Of a DNA stretch of 6,465 nucleotides, positions 1-5,779 are shown one piece after another. The translations under genes and the position numbers were made by a program. The DNA comes from Candidatus Poribacteria bacterium (lineage in GTDB: Bacteria; Poribacteria; WGA-4E; UBA9662), in NCBI GenBank assembly GCA_002697225.1, contig NZUQ01000126.1:5909-12373 (forward strand), read 5' to 3'. How positions within the stretch are numbered: the stretch's first letter is position 1; each line of letters begins with the position of its first letter. The notes under the pieces are model-generated. The model saw nothing but the letters and a program-made list of their open reading frames with translations. It was not told the origin of the DNA and ran no database searches.

Positions 1-300
1 GAACAGGTTGAGGTTGGCTGAGCTATGTTCGAACATTTGGTGGCAGAGTTGGATTTTGGATCCTCCGTCTTTACTGCTCAATTTGCCGGGGGGGTCATCA
101 CTGCGTGATCTGAAATTCTGCAAGGCCCAATCTAGATCTTTTCTGAGCTGGGTGCAGTGTTCTTCGGTTAGAACCTCTTCTAAAAATAAACACCCTTGTT
201 GGTTGAAAGTTTCCACCCATGTTTCGATCTGTTGTTGGTCGACGTTATAATTGGATTCGAATCTTTGGTTGTTTGTATCTTGGTGGATTTGAGAATTCAT
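1..300 (-). CDS. Phytanoyl-CoA dioxygenase (PhyH) family protein, N-terminal part, cut by window edge
   Basis: Reading leftward from an ATG at 298-300 gives 100 codons with no stop before the window edge, so only the N-terminus is visible. Residues 32-57 (from FNQQGCLFLEEVL onward) match the usual opening of PhyH-type Fe(II)/2-oxoglutarate oxygenases: a Phe-x-x-x-Gly-hydrophobic strand followed by 'vLt-E-E-xx-x-LR-x-LD'. The same segment occurs at residues 48-75 of the complete PhyH gene immediately upstream, so the two look like paralogues in tandem. An AGGA motif lies 8 nt before the ATG, which supports this start. The gap to the upstream gene is 27 bp, suggesting co-transcription. The iron ligands (HxD...H) and the 2-oxoglutarate Arg would lie outside the window, so whether it is an active oxygenase cannot be judged, and the substrate is unknown. 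Confidence 0.8.
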   Translation of the reverse strand, partial: MNSQIHQDTNNQRFESNYNVDQQQIETWVETFNQQGCLFLEEVLTEEHCTQLRKDLDWALQNFRSRSDDPPGKLSSKDGGSKIQLCHQMFEHSSANLNLF

Positions 301-327
301 CTTTGGTTTCCTTGAGAAGCATTAATA

Positions 328-1197
328 TCATTGTATTAGGTTGTTAGCTGCTCTGACGGGTCGAAAGAGCGTTTGGCGTTTAGGTGGCATGGACTCCAGA
401 AGTTTTGGGTGTGGATCCCAATCGTGCCACTTACTGTTGATTGTGTTGTAGCAGCTGAATATGGCCACGCGATCGTTTTTCTTGTTTGCCCATGGGTGTG
501 CGCTGTGACTGAGCGCTTCAGTAAAGAACAGCAGAGAACCAGCTGGGCATGAATATGTGTCCCAGATAGGGGAGTTTGGATCTTGTATCGATTCAGGCGC
601 GGTGTAAACGGCCTTGTGGCTGGCGGTTGCTAATAAGGTTCCACCTTTGCCTTTCTCTACTGGATTCAGTTCCCATACTACGCGTGTCAATCCACTATAT
701 GCTTTACCAGGAATACATCGGTATAGATGCGAATCGCCCGGGAAACGTAACATGCCGTTACCATTGTGCGGCGCAAATCCTCCTTCTCCAATTGTTCGAT
801 AATAGAGGCTGCAGGATTCCATTCGAAAGCCGTAGCAATTTTGAGTTGATAATTCTGGATGAACCACAAATTCATGCATAAAGCCGACAACTAGCGGATG
901 ATCGGCCAGCTTTTGCAAGGGACCACCGAGCGTGGATCTTTCGTGCTCAGGAATTGATTGCGGGTCGTTTCGCAGTTGTAGGCAGAAATCACGTGTTTCG
1001 TTGACTTCGTCTTCTGTGAGTACATTTGGGATCAATAGCCAGCCTTTAGCGTCAAACGTATATTTTTGTTCTTGTGTGAGCTGGATGATTGGTCTACCAT
1101 CAGCATTCGTTTGAGGGAATTCCACAGAATCTAAATTGAGTTTTGCTCCCAAATTTTTGTCAATAACAAATGGAGTTTCAGAAGCTGATATACTCAT
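328..1197 (-). CDS. Phytanoyl-CoA dioxygenase (PhyH) family protein with HxG in place of HxD
   Basis: A complete 289-residue protein of normal PhyH-family length. The family uses Fe(II), O2 and 2-oxoglutarate in a cytoplasmic double-stranded beta-helix fold to hydroxylate, or sometimes halogenate, small molecules. The N-terminal segment 48-75 (FDAKGWLLIPNVLTEDEV...) is typical. The proximal iron motif falls at H144-N145-G146, where hydroxylases have His-x-Asp. The distal His is H231 in ALSHSAHPW (H234 is an alternative), 87 residues on. R243 (NDRVAIF), 12 residues later, fits the 2-oxoglutarate carboxylate-binding Arg. Gly at the Asp position is the hallmark of Fe/2OG halogenases but also occurs in non-catalytic or diverged PhyH members. 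AGGA lies 6 nt before the ATG. It is followed after 27 bp by a second PhyH gene and preceded by an oxidoreductase gene on the same strand. Family assignment is firm; activity and substrate are not known. Confidence 0.9.
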   Translation of the reverse strand: MSISASETPFVIDKNLGAKLNLDSVEFPQTNADGRPIIQLTQEQKYTFDAKGWLLIPNVLTEDEVNETRDFCLQLRNDPQSIPEHERSTLGGPLQKLADHPLVVGFMHEFVVHPELSTQNCYGFRMESCSLYYRTIGEGGFAPHNGNGMLRFPGDSHLYRCIPGKAYSGLTRVVWELNPVEKGKGGTLLATASHKAVYTAPESIQDPNSPIWDTYSCPAGSLLFFTEALSHSAHPWANKKNDRVAIFSCYNTINSKWHDWDPHPKLLESMPPKRQTLFRPVRAANNLIQ

Positions 1198-1311
1198 AAA
1201 ATTTCCTTTTTCTACTTTAAGTTAATATTATTATGCGGATTTTTGAATTTATCTTTAGTTAATTAAGCCTATATTTTAAGTTTCGTTTGTCATGTGAATT
1301 GGTGAGAAATT
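1198..1311 (-). other. AT-rich spacer upstream of the PhyH pair
   Basis: This 114 bp gap between the oxidoreductase stop and the complete PhyH gene is very AT-rich and codes for nothing recognisable. It is long enough to hold a promoter for the PhyH pair, but I see no convincing -35/-10 pair. Its only clear site is the AGGA Shine-Dalgarno just before the PhyH ATG. Confidence 0.35.
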
Positions 1312-2298
1312 TCATTTCTCCATCGGGTATTTTAATCCCCACTGATCTCGGATTTGATCAAGTGTCTGCATAATGGAGATAGTCTCGGATAGTGGCATGG
1401 AATCACTCTCAAGTTTATTAGACCGTAGACAATTCATGGCTTCGGATGCCTCGTAATGATAGCCGTTACCTTGATAGGGAATTTCAACTGTTTTGGTCGG
1501 TTCCCCAGACAATTCAATTGTCATTGTGTTTGGTATCCACCAAGGGGAATGAATTCGAATTCTGCCTTGGGTTCCCATAATAATCGCTTCTTGAGGAGTG
1601 CTAGTACGGATTGCTGTGTGTAGAATTGCTAGTTCGTTTTGAGCATGTCCGAGTACTATTCCTGCTTGTTCATCGACCCCAGTTTCGCCAAGGTGTGCGA
1701 GTGAGACAACCTGTGTTGGGGAGCCAAAAATCATTGATGACAACGATACAGTATATACACCAACGTCAAGTAGAGCTCCACCACCTAGTTTTGGGGTAAA
1801 CAGCCGACTTTCTGGATTAATTCCCGCTCGAAACCCAAAATCGGCAGTTAACATTCTTACTTCACCAATTAGGTTTTCAGCCAACATGGCTCGAAGTTCT
1901 ACTATCAGAGGTAGATAGCGTGTCCACATTGCTTCCATCAAGAATAGTTTTTCAGCTTGGGCGGATTCAATCATCCTTGTCGCTTGGTCGGCATTAATAG
2001 CGAAGGGCTTTTCACAGATTACGGCTTTCCCTGATTCTAAGCAAAGTTGTGTGTTTTCGTAGTGAAGATTGTGTGGTGTAGCTACGTAAATAATATCTAC
2101 GTTTGGGTCTGAAACCAGAGATTCGTAACTTGGATGTCTATTGGGGATATCAAAACCATCAGCAAACTGATTTGCGCGTTCAGTGCTTCTTGATCCCACT
2201 GATACTAGTTCTGCATCTGATAAAAAACTTAGTCCTGTTGCGAATTTATGAGCAATGGAACCTGTACCCAAGATTCCCCACTGGATTTTCTGAGACAT
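1312..2298 (-). CDS. Gfo/Idh/MocA family NAD(P)-dependent oxidoreductase, dihydrodiol dehydrogenase-like
   Basis: A complete 328-residue protein, the usual length for this family, which oxidises or reduces sugar, cyclitol or diol hydroxyls with NAD(P). The Rossmann nucleotide-binding motif is at residues 8-16 (GILGTGSIA). The substrate-site EKP motif is E96-K97-P98 (ICEKPFA), preceded by ATPHNLHYE. The second domain carries MEAMWTRYLP (121-130) and GGGALLDVGVY (172-182), with D178 and Y182 at catalytic positions. These last two motifs, and the C-terminal GYHYEASEA (279-287), are what I recall for the trans-1,2-dihydrobenzenediol dehydrogenase/xylose dehydrogenase subgroup. The start has AGGA 8 nt upstream. 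It diverges from the sulfotransferase-like gene and lies 114 bp upstream of a PhyH gene on the same strand, so it may feed or follow an oxygenase step. The actual substrate cannot be read from the sequence. Confidence 0.92.
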   Translation of the reverse strand: MSQKIQWGILGTGSIAHKFATGLSFLSDAELVSVGSRSTERANQFADGFDIPNRHPSYESLVSDPNVDIIYVATPHNLHYENTQLCLESGKAVICEKPFAINADQATRMIESAQAEKLFLMEAMWTRYLPLIVELRAMLAENLIGEVRMLTADFGFRAGINPESRLFTPKLGGGALLDVGVYTVSLSSMIFGSPTQVVSLAHLGETGVDEQAGIVLGHAQNELAILHTAIRTSTPQEAIIMGTQGRIRIHSPWWIPNTMTIELSGEPTKTVEIPYQGNGYHYEASEAMNCLRSNKLESDSMPLSETISIMQTLDQIRDQWGLKYPMEK

Positions 2299-2461
2299 AA
2301 TTGAATTCCTATATTACGGTTTGTCTTTAAACATTTCCGATTCTATCAACTAAATCCTTGTTGGTAAATTAAATTTTCATGCGGACGATTTAATTTCAAC
2401 CAGATAGACCGTTATGTTAAGATGATATAGTTGTAATAGTCAAGTTAAAGAAAGAAATGAA
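2299..2461. promoter_or_regulatory. Divergent intergenic region, likely promoters for both directions
   Basis: This AT-rich spacer separates two divergent genes, so it must hold a promoter or an upstream leader for each. On the plus strand TATAGT at 2426-2431 resembles a -10 box (5 of 6 to TATAAT), but no good -35 lies 16-18 bp upstream. On the minus strand the AGGA before the oxidoreductase ATG is the only clear translation signal. The plus-strand gene has only a weak purine-rich AAAGAAAG stretch before its ATG. No operator palindrome was recognised. Confidence 0.45.
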
Positions 2462-3187
2462 ATGGTTAAGAGGATTTGCCTTTGGTCTGGGCCTCGAAAT
2501 GTATCGACAGCCCTAATGTATTCTTTCTCACAGCGATTGGATACTTATGTTTTGGATGAACCTTTATATGCACATTATCTTCATATTTCAAAAGCCAAGC
2601 ATCCAGGTGCGAAGGAAGTGTTAGCGGCAATGGAAAATGATGGACATCGTGTTGTTGAGCAGGTAATTTTGGGCAATTGTGACCGGCCAGTGTTCTTTAT
2701 GAAACAAATGGCACATCACTTGGTTGAAATCGATCGAAACTTTATGGCCAAAGTGTTTAATATCCTGCTAATCCGAGATCCGGCAGATGTCCTTCGTTCT
2801 CTTGTAAACCAAATTCCAACTCCGGTTATAAAGGATGTTGGGATTGCTGACCAGTATCAGTTGCTGAAAGAATTGGAAGCATTGGGACAAACACCTCCTG
2901 TTATTGATGCCAAAGAGTTGCTTCAGAATCCTGGTTATGTTCTCTCTCAACTCTGTCAAAGAATTGGTATTCCGTTTGAGGATTCAATGTTGTCTTGGCC
3001 AGTCGGAGGATGTGATGCAGATGGTGTCTGGGCCAAATATTGGTATCATAATGTTCATAAATCTAGTGGGTTTCAACCTTATAGGGAGAAGTCGGGGCCA
3101 TTTCCAGATAGGCTTTTGGCATTATTGGAGGAATGTCATCCATATTATCAGGAATTGTACAGTTTAGCACTTCGTGCAAGTATATGA
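2462..3187 (+). CDS. Sulfotransferase-like P-loop protein, partner of the class IV aminotransferase
   Basis: A complete 241-residue protein. Residues 5-16 (ICLWSGPRNVST) form the phosphosulfate-binding-type loop of sulfotransferase-like P-loop proteins, with S9-G10-P11-R12-N13-V14-S15-T16. The later strand ILLIRDPADVLRSL (101-114), with R105 and S113, matches the second PAPS 3'-phosphate-binding region. Conserved DEPLYAHYL (32-40) follows the first loop, as in bacterial proteins I recall annotated as sulfotransferase family. PAPS use is inferred from the fold and has not been demonstrated for this branch to my knowledge. An ATG at 2457 is out of frame, so 2462 is the start; its ribosome site is weak. 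The next gene begins 31 bp downstream and encodes a class IV aminotransferase. Plants fuse these two domains in one chloroplast protein, so a shared pathway is likely. No signal peptide or membrane segment is seen. Confidence 0.82.
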   Translation: MVKRICLWSGPRNVSTALMYSFSQRLDTYVLDEPLYAHYLHISKAKHPGAKEVLAAMENDGHRVVEQVILGNCDRPVFFMKQMAHHLVEIDRNFMAKVFNILLIRDPADVLRSLVNQIPTPVIKDVGIADQYQLLKELEALGQTPPVIDAKELLQNPGYVLSQLCQRIGIPFEDSMLSWPVGGCDADGVWAKYWYHNVHKSSGFQPYREKSGPFPDRLLALLEECHPYYQELYSLALRASI

Positions 3188-3202
3188 GTATTCTGCAAAA
3201 TT

Positions 3203-3213
3203 GAGGAGAGGAG
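3203..3213 (+). promoter_or_regulatory. Strong tandem Shine-Dalgarno of the aminotransferase
   Basis: GAGGAGAGGAG holds two overlapping AGGAG-type motifs, the second ending 5 nt before the ATG at 3219. It fixes that start in preference to the internal Met15, and it is much stronger than the site of the gene upstream, so the aminotransferase may be made in excess over the sulfotransferase-like protein. Confidence 0.8.
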
Positions 3214-3218
3214 TTTGA

Positions 3219-4127
3219 ATGGAGACACCTAGTTTACCGGACCCGCGTAATGCCGACATCATGATTTATATTAATGGCGAACTTCTGCCACGCGATCAGG
3301 CAAAGATTTCTGTTTTTGATAGCCTTGTTCAAGGTGGTGATGGCGTATGGGAAGGGTTACGGGTTTATGATGGGAAAATTTTTGCCCTAGATTTGCACCT
3401 GGATCGGCTTCGTGATTCGGCTCAAGCTCTCGCCTTTGCGCGGATTCCTACCCATGATGAAATCAAACAAGCAATATACGATACCCTGCAAGCTAATGGC
3501 ATGCGTGATGGGGTCCATATGCGGCTGACGCTCAGTCGTGGGCTGAAAGTTACGTCAAGCATGAATCCCGAATATAATCAGTATGGTCCCTGTTTGATCA
3601 TTGTTCCAGAATGGAAACCTCCGGTGTATGATAGGTATGGTATTGGTTTAATTACATCCTCAGTACGGCGTAATAATCCACAGTGTATTGATTCAAAAAT
3701 CCATCACAACAATTTAATAAACAATATTTTAGCAAAAATTGAAGCTAACATTGCTGGTGTGGACGATGCAATTATGTTGGATCTTAACGGTTTTGTTTCG
3801 GAAACAAATGCGACCAATATCTTTATCATTAAAAAAGGGTGCTTATTGACACCACATGCCGATAGTTGTCTGTCAGGTATTACGCGTGGGATAATTCTGA
3901 AGATTGCCGAGGGAAATGGTATTCCCGTTACAGAAAGGAATGTGTCGTTATCCGAAGTGCATTCTGCTGACGAGGTTTTTACAACAGGAACTATGGGGGA
4001 ACTTGCACCTGTCCTAAAAGTCGATGGTCGCCAAATCGGTATCGGCTGTGTGGGACAGATTACGCAAAAATTACAGGCGCTTTATAAAGAAGCAACAGAA
4101 AATGAGGGGCAACCTTTACCATTTTAG
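3219..4127 (+). CDS. Class IV PLP-dependent aminotransferase (branched-chain/D-amino acid aminotransferase fold)
   Basis: A complete 302-residue fold-type IV PLP enzyme. This superfamily includes branched-chain aminotransferases (IlvE), D-amino acid aminotransferases and aminodeoxychorismate lyase. It starts with the usual IYINGELLPRDQAKISVFD (17-35). GDGVWEGLRVYDG (40-52) and LHLDRL (59-64) line the active site. The PLP Schiff-base Lys is K160 (CIDSKIHHNNL). E195 in SETNATNIF (194-202) contacts the PLP pyridine nitrogen, and TTGTMGELAPV (255-265) binds the phosphate and substrate. SETNATNIF and TGTMGELAPV closely resemble, from memory, the C-terminal domain of Arabidopsis branched-chain aminotransferase-like proteins rather than classical IlvE. 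The amino donor and acceptor are therefore uncertain. It follows the sulfotransferase-like gene by 31 bp, and its stop codon overlaps the Shine-Dalgarno of the creatininase-family gene. Confidence 0.92.
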   Translation: METPSLPDPRNADIMIYINGELLPRDQAKISVFDSLVQGGDGVWEGLRVYDGKIFALDLHLDRLRDSAQALAFARIPTHDEIKQAIYDTLQANGMRDGVHMRLTLSRGLKVTSSMNPEYNQYGPCLIIVPEWKPPVYDRYGIGLITSSVRRNNPQCIDSKIHHNNLINNILAKIEANIAGVDDAIMLDLNGFVSETNATNIFIIKKGCLLTPHADSCLSGITRGIILKIAEGNGIPVTERNVSLSEVHSADEVFTTGTMGELAPVLKVDGRQIGIGCVGQITQKLQALYKEATENEGQPLPF

Positions 4128-4132
4128 GAGAG
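4126..4132 (+). promoter_or_regulatory. Shine-Dalgarno overlapping the aminotransferase stop; decides the creatininase start
   Basis: AGGAGAG begins inside the TAG stop (4125-4127) of the aminotransferase. It is only 1 nt (3 nt from the AGGAG core) before an in-frame TTG at 4134 but 7-9 nt before the ATG at 4140, so the ATG is the better start. The overlap suggests translational coupling of the two genes. Confidence 0.75.
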
Positions 4133-4139
4133 TTTGATT

Positions 4140-4904
4140 ATGATATTAGGTAATAACTGCTGGGTTGATATTGAGAAGGCTGATAAAAACCGTGTTGTTG
4201 TGGTACCACTAGGTTCTTTAGAACAACATGGACATCATTTGCCGCTGCTTACGGATACCTATTTGGTAACATCTGTTGCTGATCGCGTTGAGGTTGAACT
4301 TGGCGATCAGATATACATGTTGCCAACGCTTTGGCTTGGTTCTTCTGATCATCATCTTGATCATCCTGGTACTGTTAGTGTCCCAAGTGCTTTATACACA
4401 GATGTGATCAAAAACATTGTAAGATCAATTGCCAAAGCGGGTTTTCGACGTGTCTATTTTCTCAATGGACATGGAGGCAACATTGTTCCCGGGACTCAGG
4501 CAATCAATGAACTGGTTAACGAGTCAAAGGTCTATGATGATATGTGGCTTGCTTTGGGGTCGTATTGGACTATTGCTGCTCCCAACATGTCAGCCGAACT
4601 ACATGGTATGACGAGCAAACAGTTGTCGCACGCTTGTGAATATGAAACATCGATGATGTTACATGTACAGGGGGAATTAGTCAGAATGGAAAGAGTGACG
4701 GCTAGTCCCCCATTAGTAGATACACCATATTATCATAGTGAGCATGGGGGACGGGTGAACGTGGCCAAGCGACTTACCACTTCTGCTCCGACTGGTGCTA
4801 TGGGAAACCCAGAGGCAGCCACTGCTGAAAAGGGGGAATCCCTGTTGAACTCGATTGTTGGAGAGGTGGCTGAATTCATTCAGAATTTTGCCACTTGGGA
4901 ATAA
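4140..4904 (+). CDS. Creatininase-family amidohydrolase
   Basis: A 254-residue protein of the creatininase/creatinine amidohydrolase family: metal-dependent cytoplasmic amidohydrolases that open cyclic amides or cleave C-N bonds. Members include creatininase, the formamide hydrolase ArfB and the mycofactocin peptidase MftE. The metal-site motifs are present: E28-Q-H30 in GSLEQHGHHLP, D39 in LLTDT, H111 in FLNGHGGN (107-114), and E169 in HACEYETS (164-171). GSSDHHLDHPGTVS (67-80) is the usual substrate-loop segment. An upstream in-frame TTG at 4134 would add two residues, but the ATG at 4140 has better spacing to the AGGAGAG site. The gene is coupled to the aminotransferase upstream, so its substrate may be an amide or lactam made or used by that pathway. 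Real creatinine degradation is unlikely without creatinase or sarcosine genes nearby, though the window is small. Its 3' end faces the IS and murE. Confidence 0.9.
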   Translation: MILGNNCWVDIEKADKNRVVVVPLGSLEQHGHHLPLLTDTYLVTSVADRVEVELGDQIYMLPTLWLGSSDHHLDHPGTVSVPSALYTDVIKNIVRSIAKAGFRRVYFLNGHGGNIVPGTQAINELVNESKVYDDMWLALGSYWTIAAPNMSAELHGMTSKQLSHACEYETSMMLHVQGELVRMERVTASPPLVDTPYYHSEHGGRVNVAKRLTTSAPTGAMGNPEAATAEKGESLLNSIVGEVAEFIQNFATWE

Positions 4905-4943
4905 TCGAAGCTGTTATTGAGTGGAAGCGGTTATTTGCGGGTT

Positions 4944-4945
4944 TA
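4944..4945. repeat. Left TA target duplication of the IS
   Basis: A TA dinucleotide directly abuts the left inverted repeat and is matched by TA at 5797-5798 after the right repeat. This fits a 2 bp target duplication as in IS427-type elements. A TA pair can also occur by chance, or form part of the inverted repeat itself. Confidence 0.55.
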
Positions 4946-4962
4946 GAGGGTGTCTAAAAACT
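4946..4962 (+). repeat. Left terminal inverted repeat of the IS (17 bp)
   Basis: GAGGGTGTCTAAAAACT is the exact reverse complement of 5780-5796. The match ends on the inner side after 17 bp, which defines the element's left end. The transposase should bind here. Confidence 0.92.
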
Positions 4963-4997
4963 AAACAGAAATAAGAATATTGGGCTAAAAACATGGT

Positions 4998-5779
4998 ATG
5001 GATAAAAAATACCCGAGTGATATGAGTGAGAAGGAATGGGAGATAATCAAAGCCGAATTCCCTCGGCGAAAAAAACAGGTGGCCCAAGGAGATATGAGAT
5101 AAGAGAGGTGGTGAATGCGGTATTTTACACTTCCAGAGGAGGGTGTTCATGGCCAATGCTTCCCAATGACTTTCCCCCCTGGAAAAGTGTGTATGGGTAC
5201 TTCAGGGAATGGAAGAAAATCGGTCTTTGGCAGAGGATTCATGAAAAGTTACGTCAGGAAGTTCGAGAACAGGCCGGAAGGCATAAAGAACCCAGTGCAG
5301 GGATTATTTCAGTCGGTAAAAACGACAGAAAAAGGGGGCCCAAAGGCTATGATGCAGGCAAAACAATAAAGGGAAGAAAGCGCCATATTCTGGTTGATAC
5401 GTTGGGATTAATTCGAAACCTATCAGTCCAACCTGCGGACAGACCAGATCGAGATGGTGCCAAATGGGTGCTACAAAAAGTAGCCGTTACGGCCACTCGA
5501 TTAACACTGATCTGGGCCGAGGGTGGATATGCAGGTAAATTAATTGCTTGGGTCAAGGATATCTGTGGCTGGAGACTTGAAATAGTGAAACGTTCGGATG
5601 ATGTTAAAGGATTTAAAGTAGTCCCAAAACGATGGATTGTTGAACGTACATTTGCTTGGCTTTATCGGTATCGTCGATTGAGTAAAGACTATGAATATTT
5701 GGTTAGCTCAAGTGAAAATATGATTTATATTGCCATGATACAACTCATGCTTAGGCGACTTGCAATGAACTCAACTTAG
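4998..5779 (+). pseudogene. IS5-family transposase, two frames joined by a -1 shift, catalytic site damaged
   Basis: Frame one starts at the ATG at 4998 (MDKKYPSDMSEKEWEIIKAEF) and alone would end at a TAA at 5100-5102 after 34 residues. Frame two (open from 5036) carries the rest, from TGGPRRYEIREVV to the TAG at 5777-5779. A -1 slip on seven A's (5069-5075) joins them after K26 into a 260-residue protein, normal for the group. The DDE catalytic domain spans about 95-250. The family's first-Asp motif, which I recall as IIDSQSVKTTEKGGP, is replaced by IISVGKNDRKRGP (103-115), while QSVKTTEKGGP can be read in another frame at 5310-5342. The second-Asp motif WADGGYAG is WAEGGYAG (E175). The Glu in WIVERTFAW is kept (E216). 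The enzyme therefore looks inactive, although the overall frame stays open. It is marked as a pseudogene for that reason; simple annotation would call it a transposase CDS. Confidence 0.85.
5069..5075 (+). other. A7 slippery site for -1 ribosomal frameshift in the transposase
   Basis: In the first frame the codons read CGA AAA AAA CAG, so A-AAA-AAA fits the X-XXY-YYZ pattern exactly. Slipping back one base places ACA GGT GGC next and restores the family sequence (K-K-T-G-G-P-R-R-Y). Two-frame transposases with frameshifting are known in the IS427 group. Polymerase slippage at the A run would give the same result. A one-base loss or sequencing error in a homopolymer is the main alternative. 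Confidence 0.7.

Noticed and set aside
8..250. Plus-strand 80-residue open frame at the left edge
   Set aside because: It lies opposite the N-terminus of a PhyH-family gene with recognisable motifs and a good ribosome site; the plus-strand product has no recognisable features.
1304..1320. Perfect 7 bp palindrome with 3 nt loop at the end of the oxidoreductase gene, possible terminator
   Set aside because: The stem is AT-rich and short, overlaps the stop codon, and is not followed by a T tract in the direction of transcription.
2426..2431. TATAGT as a defined -10 promoter box
   Set aside because: No acceptable -35 at 16-18 bp upstream, and such hexamers are frequent in AT-rich DNA; kept only as a remark within the divergent region.
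4134..4136. TTG as start of the creatininase-family gene
   Set aside because: It is too close to the AGGAGAG site; the ATG six bases later has normal spacing.
4905..4945. Terminator between the creatininase-family gene and the IS
   Set aside because: No GC-rich hairpin with T tract is visible; this 41 bp segment is better explained as the former murE tail and spacer.
4914..5156. Minus-strand 80-residue open frame across the IS left end
   Set aside because: It crosses the IS boundary, lies opposite the transposase and has no family resemblance.
5115..5369. Plus-strand 84-residue open frame as a separate gene
   Set aside because: Its end (QSVKTTEKGGP) is the out-of-frame remnant of the transposase motif; the rest is an off-frame shadow. 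It is explained by the double deletion.
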